In this document: one piece after another, positions 28,058 through 35,919 of the stretch
Layout of the letters: each line of letters opens with the position of its first letter
Position numbering within the stretch: the stretch's first letter is position 1
From: Metaruminococcus_A sp964607135
GTDB taxonomy: Bacteria > Bacillota > Clostridia > Oscillospirales > Ruminococcaceae
Assembly: GCA_964607135.1 (NCBI GenBank)
Contig: CAZSIV010000014.1
Coordinates: 1-63,268, forward strand
DNA: 63,268 bases
Direction of reading: 5' to 3'
Notes under the pieces: generated by a model
Told to the model about the DNA's origin: nothing
The model's input: only the letters and a program-made list of their open reading frames with translations
Database searches by the model: none
Position numbers and translations under genes: made by a program

Positions 28058-28807
28058 ATGGCAGTTGTATCCATGAAACAGCTTCTTGAAGCTGGCGTCC
28101 ACTTTGGTCATCAGACCAGAAGATGGAACCCGAAAATGGCCGCGTACATTTTTACGGAGAGAAACGGGATCTACATCATCGATCTTCAGAAAACCGTTAA
28201 AAAGCTGGATGAGGCGTACATGTTTGTGCGCGACATCGCCACAGAGGGCGGCAGCATCCTCTTTGTCGGAACCAAGAAACAGGCCGGCGATTCGATCCGT
28301 GAGGAAGCGGAGCGCTGTGGGATGCATTATGTAAATGCGCGTTGGCTCGGCGGCATGATGACCAATTTCAAAACCATCCGCCGCAGAATCAACCGTCTCT
28401 CTCAGCTCCGTGCGATGGAGGCCGACGGCACCTTTGATCTTCTTCCCAAAAAAGAGGTCATTAAGCTGAACCTTGAAATTGAAAAGCTCGAGAAGTTCCT
28501 CGGCGGGATTAAGAATATGGACAAACTTCCGTCCGCGCTCTTTATCGTTGACCCGAGAAAAGAGAGAATTGCGGTTGCCGAAGCGAAAAAGCTCGGGATC
28601 CCGATTGTCGCAATCGTCGATACCAACTGTGACCCGGACGAAATCGATTACGTCATCCCCGGCAACGACGACGCGATCCGTGCTGTGAAGCTGATTTCCG
28701 GCGCGATGGCGGATGCTGTGATTGAAGGCAGACAGGGCCAGATGGGCGCTGCCGAGGCTGAAGCGGAAGCTGCGGAGGCAGAAGAAGCAGAGGCTGCTGC
28801 GGAATAA
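28058..28807 (+). CDS. rpsB: 30S ribosomal protein S2
   Basis: S2 binds the small subunit late in assembly and helps recruit S1-type proteins. The 249-residue protein has the conserved M-K-Q-L-L-E-A-G-V-H-F-G-H-Q-T-R-R-W-N-P start and the D-P-x-x-E-x-I-A-V-x-E-A motif, followed by a Glu/Ala-rich tail of about 20 residues. GGAGG precedes the ATG at 28058. It is followed by tsf, the usual arrangement, with a partial terminator between. Confidence 0.97.
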   Translation: MAVVSMKQLLEAGVHFGHQTRRWNPKMAAYIFTERNGIYIIDLQKTVKKLDEAYMFVRDIATEGGSILFVGTKKQAGDSIREEAERCGMHYVNARWLGGMMTNFKTIRRRINRLSQLRAMEADGTFDLLPKKEVIKLNLEIEKLEKFLGGIKNMDKLPSALFIVDPRKERIAVAEAKKLGIPIVAIVDTNCDPDEIDYVIPGNDDAIRAVKLISGAMADAVIEGRQGQMGAAEAEAEAAEAEEAEAAAE

Positions 28808-28835
28808 GGGATTGCCTGTATAAAACGCAATGTTC

Positions 28836-28866
28836 AATGCCCGCGCTGATGCACGGGCATTGTTTT
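28836..28866 (+). terminator. intergenic terminator/attenuator between rpsB and tsf
   Basis: An 8-bp stem AATGCCCG/CGGGCATT (28836-28843 with 28854-28861) is followed by GTTTT. It probably lowers tsf expression relative to rpsB. Confidence 0.7.
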
Positions 28867-28909
28867 AAGAGAAAATGAGTAAACAGATTTTAGGAAAGGA
28901 ATGTTTGAA

Positions 28910-29818
28910 ATGAATTTTACCGCAAAGGATGTTCAGAGCCTTCGTGAGAGAACCGGATGCGGCATGATGGACTGTAAAAAAGCCTTGACTGAGGCGAATG
29001 GCGATATGGATAAAGCGATTGAGCTGCTCCGTGAAAAAGGCTTGGCTGCGGCTGCTAAAAAGGCCGGCAGGATTGCCGCTGAGGGGCTCGTCGTTTCCAA
29101 GGTCGACGCTGGGAAGAAGGTCGGCGTTGTCCTGGAAGTCAATGCTGAGACTGACTTTGTCGCTAAAAATGCGGAGTTTGTCAGCTTTGTCGATGCGATT
29201 GCGGAAACGGTAATGGCGCAGAATCCGGCGGATGTCGACGCGCTTTCCGCCTGCAAGCTTTCCGGCTCGGACGACACGGTTGCCGATGCGCTCCGCGAAA
29301 AGATCCTCACGATCGGGGAGAATATGAAGATCCGCCGTTTTCAGCGCTTTGAAGGCGATTTGGTCTCTTATGTACACGGCGACGGCCGGATCGGCGTCAT
29401 GGTGCAGTTCGACACCGACCTTGCAGAAAAACCGGAGTTTACCGCCTGTGGAAAGGATGTCGCCATGCAGATCGCTGCGGCCAATCCGCAGTATCTGAAC
29501 CGTGATGCAGTTCCCGCTGAGACTCTTGCAAAAGAAAAAGAGATTCTGACCGCTCAGGCGATGAACGAGGGAAAACCGGCCAATATCGCTGAAAAGATGG
29601 TTATGGGCCGAATCAACAAGTTCTACAAAGAGGTCTGCCTGCTGGATCAGGAATTTATCAAGGACAATGACCTTACGGTTGCAAAATATGTTGCAAATGT
29701 CGCCAAAGAGCTCGGCGGTAAGATCGAGGTGAAAGCCTTCGCCCGGTTTGAGAAAGGCGAGGGCCTCGAAAAACGGAATGACAATTTTGCAGATGAAGTT
29801 GCGAATATGATCAAATAA
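28910..29818 (+). CDS. tsf: elongation factor Ts
   Basis: EF-Ts recycles EF-Tu by nucleotide exchange. The 302-residue protein has the N-terminal UBA-like domain with R-x-x-T-G-C-G-M-M-D-C-K-K-A-L and the core T-D-F-V-A motif. Of the two in-frame ATGs, 28910 has AGGAAAGGA at a good distance, while 28901 abuts it. Confidence 0.97.
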   Translation: MNFTAKDVQSLRERTGCGMMDCKKALTEANGDMDKAIELLREKGLAAAAKKAGRIAAEGLVVSKVDAGKKVGVVLEVNAETDFVAKNAEFVSFVDAIAETVMAQNPADVDALSACKLSGSDDTVADALREKILTIGENMKIRRFQRFEGDLVSYVHGDGRIGVMVQFDTDLAEKPEFTACGKDVAMQIAAANPQYLNRDAVPAETLAKEKEILTAQAMNEGKPANIAEKMVMGRINKFYKEVCLLDQEFIKDNDLTVAKYVANVAKELGGKIEVKAFARFEKGEGLEKRNDNFADEVANMIK

Positions 29819-29842
29819 TCGAGCGGATGGCTGTTGAATAAA

Positions 29843-29889
29843 AGATAAAAATAGATTTATTCTGTTAAAGAGTAAGTCTATTTTTAATT
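29843..29889 (+). terminator. terminator of rpsB-tsf
   Basis: An AT-rich 13-bp stem (AAAAATAGA... with ...TCTATTTTT, one G-U pair) with the 3' arm ending in T5. The next gene starts close behind. Confidence 0.6.
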
Positions 29890-29903
29890 AATAGGGTGAT
29901 TTT

Positions 29904-30818
29904 TTGGACACATCTAAAAAAGTAGCGGTTTTATTGGCCGCTTATAACGGCGAACGCTATATTAGACAGCAGGTCGACAGCATTTTAAATCAAACCTATC
30001 CTAATTTTGAGCTGTATATCTGGGACGATGGATCGAGCGATTCGACGAGGGAGATTCTCTCTCGATATGCCGCAAAACACTCGAATCTGCATCTTGAATT
30101 ATCCAATGTAAATCTGGGTTATCCGGCCTCTTTTTACGCTTTGACCGACATGGAGATCAATGCGGATTATTTTATGTTCAGCGACCAGGATGACGTCTGG
30201 TGTCCGGAAAAAATAGAGAGAATGGTCGAATCGATGGATCGGGCGGACCCTTCGATTCCAACGGCGTATTTTTCCGGTTATTACATTTGTGATGAGAACC
30301 TAAATGTGCGCTCGGAATCTGCCCCGCAGCACAAGCCGATCAAACTGCACAATACGCTGTTCGAGGTCTGCGGCTTGGAGTTTACGATGGCGATCAACAA
30401 GGCCGCAAAAGAGCTGCTCTTTCACAACAAGCCGCAGTGGGTCAAGGCGCGTGGAACCTGGATGTGTATGCTTTATTCCGCCCTCGGGGTTATTTTGTAT
30501 GACAATCGCCCTTCCGCTTTCTATAGGCGGCACTCTTCAGCGGTTACGTCGTCCAATATGGGCTTTTTTGGACTCTGGAAATGGAGGATCAAAACCTTTT
30601 TCGGCGGTGGATTTGAGGACTATAAATTAAAGCTCCAGGATTTTTATTCTGTCGTCGGGGATCGGCTGCCGGGAAAAGAGAGAAAAATGGTTTATCGTTT
30701 TTCGGATCCGCACTATTTAAAAAATGTCATTTATAAGGTGTTCTATCCAGAGCGGCTCCGGAGGAGGCTCTTTGACGAGCTGATGCTGCGGTTTACTTTT
30801 TTGATCGGCAAGCTGTAA
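29904..30818 (+). CDS. glycosyltransferase family 2 protein, rhamnosyltransferase-like
   Basis: The 304-residue inverting GT-A glycosyltransferase has A-A-Y-N-G-E at the start, the W-D-D-G-S-S-D nucleotide-binding motif near residue 40 and the metal-binding S-D-Q-D-D-V-W. The D-Q-D-D-V-W form is common in dTDP-rhamnosyltransferases of cell-surface polysaccharide synthesis; the donor is inferred. The start is TTG behind TAGGGTGA. It is a single gene, not part of a visible polysaccharide cluster. Confidence 0.85.
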   Translation: MDTSKKVAVLLAAYNGERYIRQQVDSILNQTYPNFELYIWDDGSSDSTREILSRYAAKHSNLHLELSNVNLGYPASFYALTDMEINADYFMFSDQDDVWCPEKIERMVESMDRADPSIPTAYFSGYYICDENLNVRSESAPQHKPIKLHNTLFEVCGLEFTMAINKAAKELLFHNKPQWVKARGTWMCMLYSALGVILYDNRPSAFYRRHSSAVTSSNMGFFGLWKWRIKTFFGGGFEDYKLKLQDFYSVVGDRLPGKERKMVYRFSDPHYLKNVIYKVFYPERLRRRLFDELMLRFTFLIGKL

Positions 30819-30889
30819 AAGCGTTTCTGCGTTAAACAATAGGGTGGACTTTTATTGAAAGAAAATTGAGACTGAAAGGAGTGTTGACA

Positions 30890-31339
30890 ATGGGAATGGT
30901 AGAAGAGGTTAGAGCACAGATGATGGCCGCGATGAAGGCGAGGGACGGAAAACGGAAGGATGTCTTGTCCAACCTTCTCGCCGCATTGAAAAATGCTGTA
31001 ATCCAGAAACGGGAGGATCTAACGCCCGAAGAGGAGACGGCAGTTGTCGCCCGGGAGCTCAAGCAGACCAAGGAGACTTTGGAAAGCGCGCCGGAGGGCC
31101 GGGCTGATATTAAAGAGGAATGCGGGTATAAAATTTCCGTTCTGTCGGAATTTATGCCGGAGCAGATGGACGAGGCGGCGATCCGAAAGGTGATCGAAGA
31201 GGTTTTGTCGAAGCTCGGGATTCCAGAACCCTCTGCCAAACAGAAAGGGCTCATCATGCGGGAGCTGATGCCGCGGGTCAAAGGGAAGGCGGACGGAAAA
31301 CAGGTCAATGAAATCCTTGGAAGTTATTTCAACGGCTGA
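30890..31339 (+). CDS. GatB/YqeY domain-containing protein
   Basis: The 149-residue protein belongs to the YqeY family, which resembles the tRNA-binding tail of the GatB amidotransferase subunit. Visible are the K-R-K-D-V-L-S-N-L-L-A-A-L-K-N-A segment, the central helices with Y-K-I-S-V-L-S-E-F-M-P-E-Q, and the C-terminal G-K-A-D-G-K-Q-V-N-E. AAAGGAG precedes the ATG at 30890. Its role in the cell is not established. Confidence 0.9.
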   Translation: MGMVEEVRAQMMAAMKARDGKRKDVLSNLLAALKNAVIQKREDLTPEEETAVVARELKQTKETLESAPEGRADIKEECGYKISVLSEFMPEQMDEAAIRKVIEEVLSKLGIPEPSAKQKGLIMRELMPRVKGKADGKQVNEILGSYFNG

Positions 31340-31378
31340 TTTTCGCGTCGGCTGAAAAGCACGAAGATATCCTATGTG

Positions 31379-31415
31379 AAAAGCGCCTGCTGTAACAGTA
31401 CAGCAGGCGCTTTTT
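31379..31415. terminator. shared bidirectional terminator (YqeY gene and ylmC)
   Basis: A stem of about 15 bp containing AAAAGCGCCTGCTGT and its complement, with a 6-nt loop and T/A tracts on both sides. Confidence 0.85.
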
Positions 31416-31713
31416 ATCCGAATATACCGCCAAAAAATCCTTTTTTCTTCTTTTTCCGCTGTTTTGGAGGCATCCCGCCTTTAAAGGAAACCAAAACGGT
31501 GTCTTCTCCAACTAGGGTGATATCTTCCCAGCGGATGACGATATCGTCACATCGCCCCAGCAGGCCGAACAGCCGGTATTTTCCGTAAACGATGATGGAA
31601 CAGACCTGTGCATCGTCGATGTTGACCTCAACGTCGTCGATACAGCCAAGCCGGCAGCCGTCGCTGATGTTCACTACTTCTTTGTCGCATAGGGTACTGA
31701 CCCTGCAAATCAT
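31414..31713 (-). CDS. ylmC: YlmC/YmxH family sporulation protein (PRC-barrel)
   Basis: The 99-residue protein consists of a PRC-barrel-like domain (E-V-V-N-I-S-D-G-x-R-L-G, then the I-P/I-R-W-E-D-I-x-x-I-G-E-D-T segment) typical of YlmC/YmxH proteins found in spore formers, followed by a Lys- and Gly-rich tail. GAGGTG points to the ATG at 31713 rather than the in-frame GTG at 31722. It sits 12 nt behind sigE and is probably in the same operon. Function unknown; mother-cell expression is inferred. Confidence 0.88.
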   Translation of the reverse strand: MICRVSTLCDKEVVNISDGCRLGCIDDVEVNIDDAQVCSIIVYGKYRLFGLLGRCDDIVIRWEDITLVGEDTVLVSFKGGMPPKQRKKKKKGFFGGIFG

Positions 31714-31725
31714 CTGCCTCACCTC

Positions 31726-32460
31726 TTATGAATGGCTGATGCGGTTAAAATCCACCTTCAGACGTTCGATGATCTTTTTTTCCAGCCTTGAGATATATGA
31801 CTGCGAGATGCCAATGCTGTCCGCAACCTCCTTTTGCGTTTTCTCAACGCCGTTTACCAGGCCGAAGCGCATCTGCATAATGGTTTTTTCACGCGGGGCC
31901 AGGTTCTCCACACATTGCTTGAGGAGATCACGCTCCGCCTCCATTTCGATGTTTTTGTTGACGCTGTCGTTTTCGGTGCCGAGAATATCGGAAAGCAGCA
32001 GCTCATTGCCGTCCCAGTCGATATTCAGCGGTTCGTCGATTGATATCTCGTTGCGCAGCTGCGAATTTTTCCGCAGGCACATCAAAATTTCGTTTTCAAT
32101 ACAGCGTGAGGCATAGGTGGCGAGCTTGATGTTTTTTTCCGGAGCGAAGGTGTTGACCGCCTTGATCAGCCCGATCGTCCCGATGGAGACGAGGTCTTCC
32201 ATCCCGATCCCGGTCGACTCGAACTTTTTCGCGATGTAGACGACCAGGCGCAGGTTATGTACGATCAGCACTTCACGCGCTTTTTCTGTGTTGGTTTCAA
32301 GCTCTTCAAAAACTTTTTTCTCTTCTTCCTTGCTGAGGGGAGGGGGCAGAGTATCCGGCCCGTTGATGTATTGCGTGTATGTGGTCAGCCCCAGCCGGTG
32401 GATGAAACGGAAGAGAAATGATTTTATTTGAAAGAGCAGATGTTTCATAATCATTGCCAT
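31726..32460 (-). CDS. sigE: RNA polymerase sporulation sigma factor SigE
   Basis: SigmaE directs early mother-cell transcription. The 244-residue protein closely follows Bacillus SigE: a basic, amphipathic pro-sequence of about 30 residues, L-P-P-P-L-S-K-E-E-E, region 2 (N-L-R-L-V-V-Y-I-A-K-K-F, G-T-I-G-L-I-K-A-V), the D-E-P-L-N-I-D-W-D-G-N-E-L-L-L-S-D segment, and region 4 ending I-S-Q-S-Y-I-S-R-L-E-K-K. ATGs at 32460, 32454 and 32448 are possible; no Shine-Dalgarno lies directly before them (see the hairpin entry). It follows spoIIGA, whose product should cleave the pro-sequence. Confidence 0.95.
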   Translation of the reverse strand: MAMIMKHLLFQIKSFLFRFIHRLGLTTYTQYINGPDTLPPPLSKEEEKKVFEELETNTEKAREVLIVHNLRLVVYIAKKFESTGIGMEDLVSIGTIGLIKAVNTFAPEKNIKLATYASRCIENEILMCLRKNSQLRNEISIDEPLNIDWDGNELLLSDILGTENDSVNKNIEMEAERDLLKQCVENLAPREKTIMQMRFGLVNGVEKTQKEVADSIGISQSYISRLEKKIIERLKVDFNRISHS

Positions 32461-32523
32461 GCGATACGGATATGGTGTGAAAGGCTGCGTGAAGAACGGC
32501 CTTTTTCCTGTATCCGCTCCTTT
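32461..32523 (-). promoter_or_regulatory. hairpin between a Shine-Dalgarno and the sigE start
   Basis: AAAGGAG (32523-32517) is too far from sigE to work directly. A two-part helix lies between: GCGGATAC (32517-32510) with GTATCGC (32467-32461), and GGAAAAAGGC with GCCTTTC inside. Folding would place AAAGGA about 6 nt from the ATG at 32454. Inferred structure. Confidence 0.4.
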
Positions 32524-32554
32524 CTTTTTATTTTATATAGGAATAAAAACTCGC

Positions 32555-33430
32555 TTATCCCGAGCTTGAGAGCAAAGCGGCGTTAAAAAGCGCGGTGTAT
32601 TCACCGCCGGAGAGGTTTTCTTTGCTGACACCGATCAACACCTTGTATTCCTCCAGGTTTTTCCCCGCTGCGACCTGAAACCTGTCAGGGTAAAAGCAGC
32701 GCATCATCCCGCTGTCTCCCACAACATGGTAGGGGACGACACGGATCCGTTTGGCCCATTCTCCGCTTGTTTTAGGCAGCTCTTCCGCCCCGGAAAAATA
32801 CCCCTGAAGCGACTGCGGCAAAAGGCATTTTACCGCCGAATACTGGCAGATGACCACTGGCGTCCCACCGAACGGATCGGAAAGTTTGTTGCCCGAATCC
32901 TGAAAAGCATTCAGAATCACCTCTTTCCCATCGAGGGTGAGCAGGATTTGGCAGACGGAGCTTTTTGAAACTCTTCGATCTAAAATCCAGCCGATCAGCC
33001 GCACGATGAGATAGGCCGCTATGGTCGAAAGCGCAAGGGTCAGGGCGGAGATGTTGAAATAAACCACGCCGTTGCGGTAATACATATCCACCGGCATAGC
33101 AAAAAACCAGAGGGCCATCATGACGCCTGCAAAAAGGAAGTTGACGGCGATAAACAACAGGGCGGTTTTGATGAAAACCCCTTTCCCTTTCCATGGGAAG
33201 GAAATCAAAACCAGGAGAATTCCGAGGACAATTTTAATCAGGATGGGGAACAGGAAGGGCAGACCGTCTAAAAAGATGATCAAAGAACTCGCCCCGCCGA
33301 CTATAGCGCCTAACACCATTCTCCAGCGCTTTGGTTTTTGGTGGAGGAGAAGCCCGGTGGAGAGCAGAAGGAAATAGGTGATAAAAAGATTGACGGCAAT
33401 CAATACATCGAGATAAATTACGTTTGCAAT
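32555..33430 (-). CDS. spoIIGA: sigma-E processing peptidase SpoIIGA, probable ATT start
   Basis: SpoIIGA is a membrane aspartic protease that cleaves pro-SigmaE on receiving the forespore signal SpoIIR. The protein (about 291 residues) starts with five to six membrane segments (V-I-Y-L-D-V-L-I-A-V-N), then a cytoplasmic protease domain with the catalytic D-S-G-N (F-Q-D-S-G-N-K-L-S-D-P). GGAGG lies eight bases before an in-frame ATT at 33430. The only upstream in-frame start, GTG at 33493, lies above the predicted -10 and would not be transcribed. It is first in the operon with sigE. Confidence 0.92.
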   Translation of the reverse strand: MANVIYLDVLIAVNLFITYFLLLSTGLLLHQKPKRWRMVLGAIVGGASSLIIFLDGLPFLFPILIKIVLGILLVLISFPWKGKGVFIKTALLFIAVNFLFAGVMMALWFFAMPVDMYYRNGVVYFNISALTLALSTIAAYLIVRLIGWILDRRVSKSSVCQILLTLDGKEVILNAFQDSGNKLSDPFGGTPVVICQYSAVKCLLPQSLQGYFSGAEELPKTSGEWAKRIRVVPYHVVGDSGMMRCFYPDRFQVAAGKNLEEYKVLIGVSKENLSGGEYTALFNAALLSSSG

Positions 33431-33470
33431 AAAAACCGCCTCCTTCTGCCTTAAGGAACTCCGCCTTTTT

Positions 33471-33515
33471 ATTATAGAATCGGGACAAACCACAGCAGTG
33501 TCGAACTGTGTAAAA
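33471..33515 (-). promoter_or_regulatory. spoIIGA promoter with Spo0A boxes
   Basis: Reading on the minus strand, TTCGACA (33505-33499, complement TGTCGAA, a perfect 0A box) is followed 22 nt later by TATAAT (33476-33471). A second, weaker box (TTTTACA) lies exactly 10 nt upstream. The long spacer with 0A boxes at the -35 is the layout of the Bacillus spoIIG promoter. Confidence 0.75.
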
Positions 33516-33556
33516 ATTTTTGTCTGTTTGCGGGGGCTTTTGTCCCATCAATATCA

Positions 33557-33598
33557 AAACCGGCCTGATTATTTCCTCGGAAATAATCAGGCCGGTTT
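33557..33598 (-). terminator. terminator of the GH63-like gene
   Basis: A perfect 20-bp inverted repeat (33557-33576 with 33579-33598) lies between the glycosidase stop and the spoIIGA promoter. Confidence 0.85.
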
Positions 33599-33613
33599 GC
33601 AGATTCGGTTCGT

Positions 33614-35491
33614 TTAATGATTGTCGTAATATCCGTTTTGATAGAGCGCGATCAGAGAAAGCAGACCGCCCCAATGATAGAACGGGTCGCTGCGCGGATT
33701 GTTGCAGCCCTCGCCGTTTTCGCTGTCGTAGTTTTCGTGAACATGCCCTTTTTCGAGCCATTCCTTTAAAATCAGTTTTTCAGATTTCTCGGCAAGATCC
33801 TTTTTCGCATCGTCGAACGGATATTCCAAAAGAGCCATATAAACCAAAAAGTTCATCGGCGCCCAGATGCGCCCCTGCCAGTAGGTTTGTTTGGGATAAG
33901 ACGGGTCGTTCCGCGCGATCGAGGGGAGGATATATTCGCCCCAGAATTCGCTCGGATTGTAGAAATGCTCGTCGATGATCCGGCGCGCCCGTTTTTCTCC
34001 TACCTTGCGGCTGAACAGCGCGTGGAAATGGAAGGGGGAGAGCCGGTATTCGAACGCCCCGGTATCCTCCCGACGGTTCAAATACATGCCGAAATCTTCG
34101 TCCCAAAGCTGCTCCATCCGGTCTTCCATCATCGACGCCCGGTCTTTCAAAAGCGCCGCTTTTTCAGCATGTCCCAGGATTTCGGCAATCTCCGCCAGAC
34201 AGTGACAGTCTTCGATATAAAGCCCTACCAGGCCAATGTCCTCCAGCAGCAGGATATTCCGCTCTTTATCAAAGGGGATATCGTCGTACATTGGGGAATT
34301 GTCCATCCCCGATTCCAACGCGGCTCCGAACCGGTCATGCACACCGTAATCTCCCTCCAAGCGGTGCCCGGTCGTTCCCTCATATGGGTCGCTCCCCCAG
34401 GCGAGCAGCCCGTTTTTGGTGGAACGGTGGTCGATAAACCACTGGTTCCAGGTGATCAGATCATCGTAAACTTCCTCTAAAAACCACTTGTCACCAAATT
34501 TTTTATACATCATCAGACAGGACATAGAGCCAACAGGAGGCTGGGAGCGGTCAAAGCTCTTAAAATTATTTTGAGCGGCATAGTTCGGAACGAATCCCCG
34601 GTCGGTGATGGTGTGCGTGATCTCGATCGCGTTGCAGTAGGCGAGGTCTTTGTTGTCGATCGACTGCATCAGGGCCGCAAAATAAGTGTCCCAGCAGAAC
34701 AGGACGTAGCCGCCCCAGTTGTTGTTCCAGATCCGGCTGACCGTTGTGATGGGGGCATCCTCCTGCGGGTTGTAGACCGTATCCCAGGCCTGGCAGGTCT
34801 GCATGGCGTTGTAAGCTTCGGCCAGCTTGCCGTATTGGTCTTTATTAGCCGCCCATTTTTTCTGCTGCGCCTCGATTACCGCTTCAATTTCCGCCGCGGT
34901 GCGCGGCTTACCGGTGCTGATGCCGATCGGCTCGCTGAGGCTTGCGGACAGGTAAGGGGTGGTGGTGTTGACGAACAGCTCGCCGTTGTCTGGGGCGGTC
35001 ATGTACACCGTGATCTCCTTGCCGCCTTTTTTCAACAGAAGGGTTTCGCCCTCTCTTTCGACCGTACCGCCTTTGTTCCACAGGCTGACGCCGCTTATAA
35101 CCAGGGACGACGCTTTTTTCGGCTGCCGAAGCGGTGTTACCAGCATGACGAGATCGCCGCCGTCCAGCGCGGTTTTGACATTGAGAGTGTTTTCAAACCA
35201 CTCGAGTTTGAGCTCGGTAAAAGAGTTGTCATAAGCGTGCGCATAGGGGGTAACTGTCGCCGGAACCTGATCCTTGGTGACAAAGACCACCTCGCTGTCC
35301 CCACTCTGGTGTTTTGCGACAACGTCTCCGCCGATCAGGGCCGCGTCGAGAAGGCCGGGTTCTTTATAGTCCTTCAGCCCCAGATTGATCCCAAGGCCTT
35401 CCGGCATCATGACGTGGGAGAGGACGCTGCGGGAATTCCAGGTCTGCCAGCCGTTCATGACTGCCTTTTTGTGCTGTTCATACATCTTCAT
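33614..35491 (-). CDS. glycoside hydrolase, GH63/MGH1-like (alpha/alpha toroid)
   Basis: The 625-residue protein has an N-terminal beta domain, then an (alpha/alpha)6 catalytic domain with W-D-T-Y-F-A-A near residue 290 (likely catalytic Asp) and the late Q-G-R-I-W-A-P-M-N-F and H-E-N-Y-D segments seen in GH63 relatives such as mannosylglycerate hydrolases and alpha-glucosidases. No signal peptide, so it probably acts on imported sugars. The ATG at 35491 has AAAGGA at the right distance; the frame is open further upstream without a ribosome site. The substrate is not known. The MFS gene upstream on the same strand may be functionally linked. Confidence 0.78.
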   Translation of the reverse strand: MKMYEQHKKAVMNGWQTWNSRSVLSHVMMPEGLGINLGLKDYKEPGLLDAALIGGDVVAKHQSGDSEVVFVTKDQVPATVTPYAHAYDNSFTELKLEWFENTLNVKTALDGGDLVMLVTPLRQPKKASSLVISGVSLWNKGGTVEREGETLLLKKGGKEITVYMTAPDNGELFVNTTTPYLSASLSEPIGISTGKPRTAAEIEAVIEAQQKKWAANKDQYGKLAEAYNAMQTCQAWDTVYNPQEDAPITTVSRIWNNNWGGYVLFCWDTYFAALMQSIDNKDLAYCNAIEITHTITDRGFVPNYAAQNNFKSFDRSQPPVGSMSCLMMYKKFGDKWFLEEVYDDLITWNQWFIDHRSTKNGLLAWGSDPYEGTTGHRLEGDYGVHDRFGAALESGMDNSPMYDDIPFDKERNILLLEDIGLVGLYIEDCHCLAEIAEILGHAEKAALLKDRASMMEDRMEQLWDEDFGMYLNRREDTGAFEYRLSPFHFHALFSRKVGEKRARRIIDEHFYNPSEFWGEYILPSIARNDPSYPKQTYWQGRIWAPMNFLVYMALLEYPFDDAKKDLAEKSEKLILKEWLEKGHVHENYDSENGEGCNNPRSDPFYHWGGLLSLIALYQNGYYDNH

Positions 35492-35919
35492 GGCAATTTC
35501 CTTTCTGCTGTTTATTATCGTTTGTTTGATCTTAAAAACCGTCCTCAATCGACAAAAGCGAGGGCAGCTCGCGGCGAACCGTTCAGTAGCGGGCCGCAGG
35601 CAGATGGTGAGACCGGCATTCATTTTCCACGAGTCAGATTGATTGATAAGTGTGTTCCGCGGGATTGAAATTCAAATGCCTAGAACAATCTTTCTGTACA
35701 AATTATCTCCACCGGGGACATCTGCCAGAACGCTTCTTTTGCGGTTCGGAGGCGTATTTGATTCCTGCCAACTGGAGAGAAATGCCCAGGAAATAGGGCG
35801 AATTTCACTTAAATATCATTATAATGTGGCCGGCGTGGAAATACTCCTAATATTTCGGCAAAAAATAACAGTAATTTGTAAAGATGCCTGCATGACCGGC
35901 TTTTCAAATCTCATTCTGC
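35492..35919. other. 428-bp gap between the glycosidase and MFS genes
   Basis: No gene is supported. The first third must hold the glycosidase promoter. A stretch near 35645-35705 loosely resembles 40350-40415 (shared TGATAA, GT-CCGC-GGA-TGAAAT and AATCTT blocks), possibly a degenerate dispersed repeat. Confidence 0.4.

Noticed and set aside
34571..35668. 365-codon plus-strand open frame
   Set aside because: Antisense shadow of the GH63-like gene; no ribosome site or recognisable domain.
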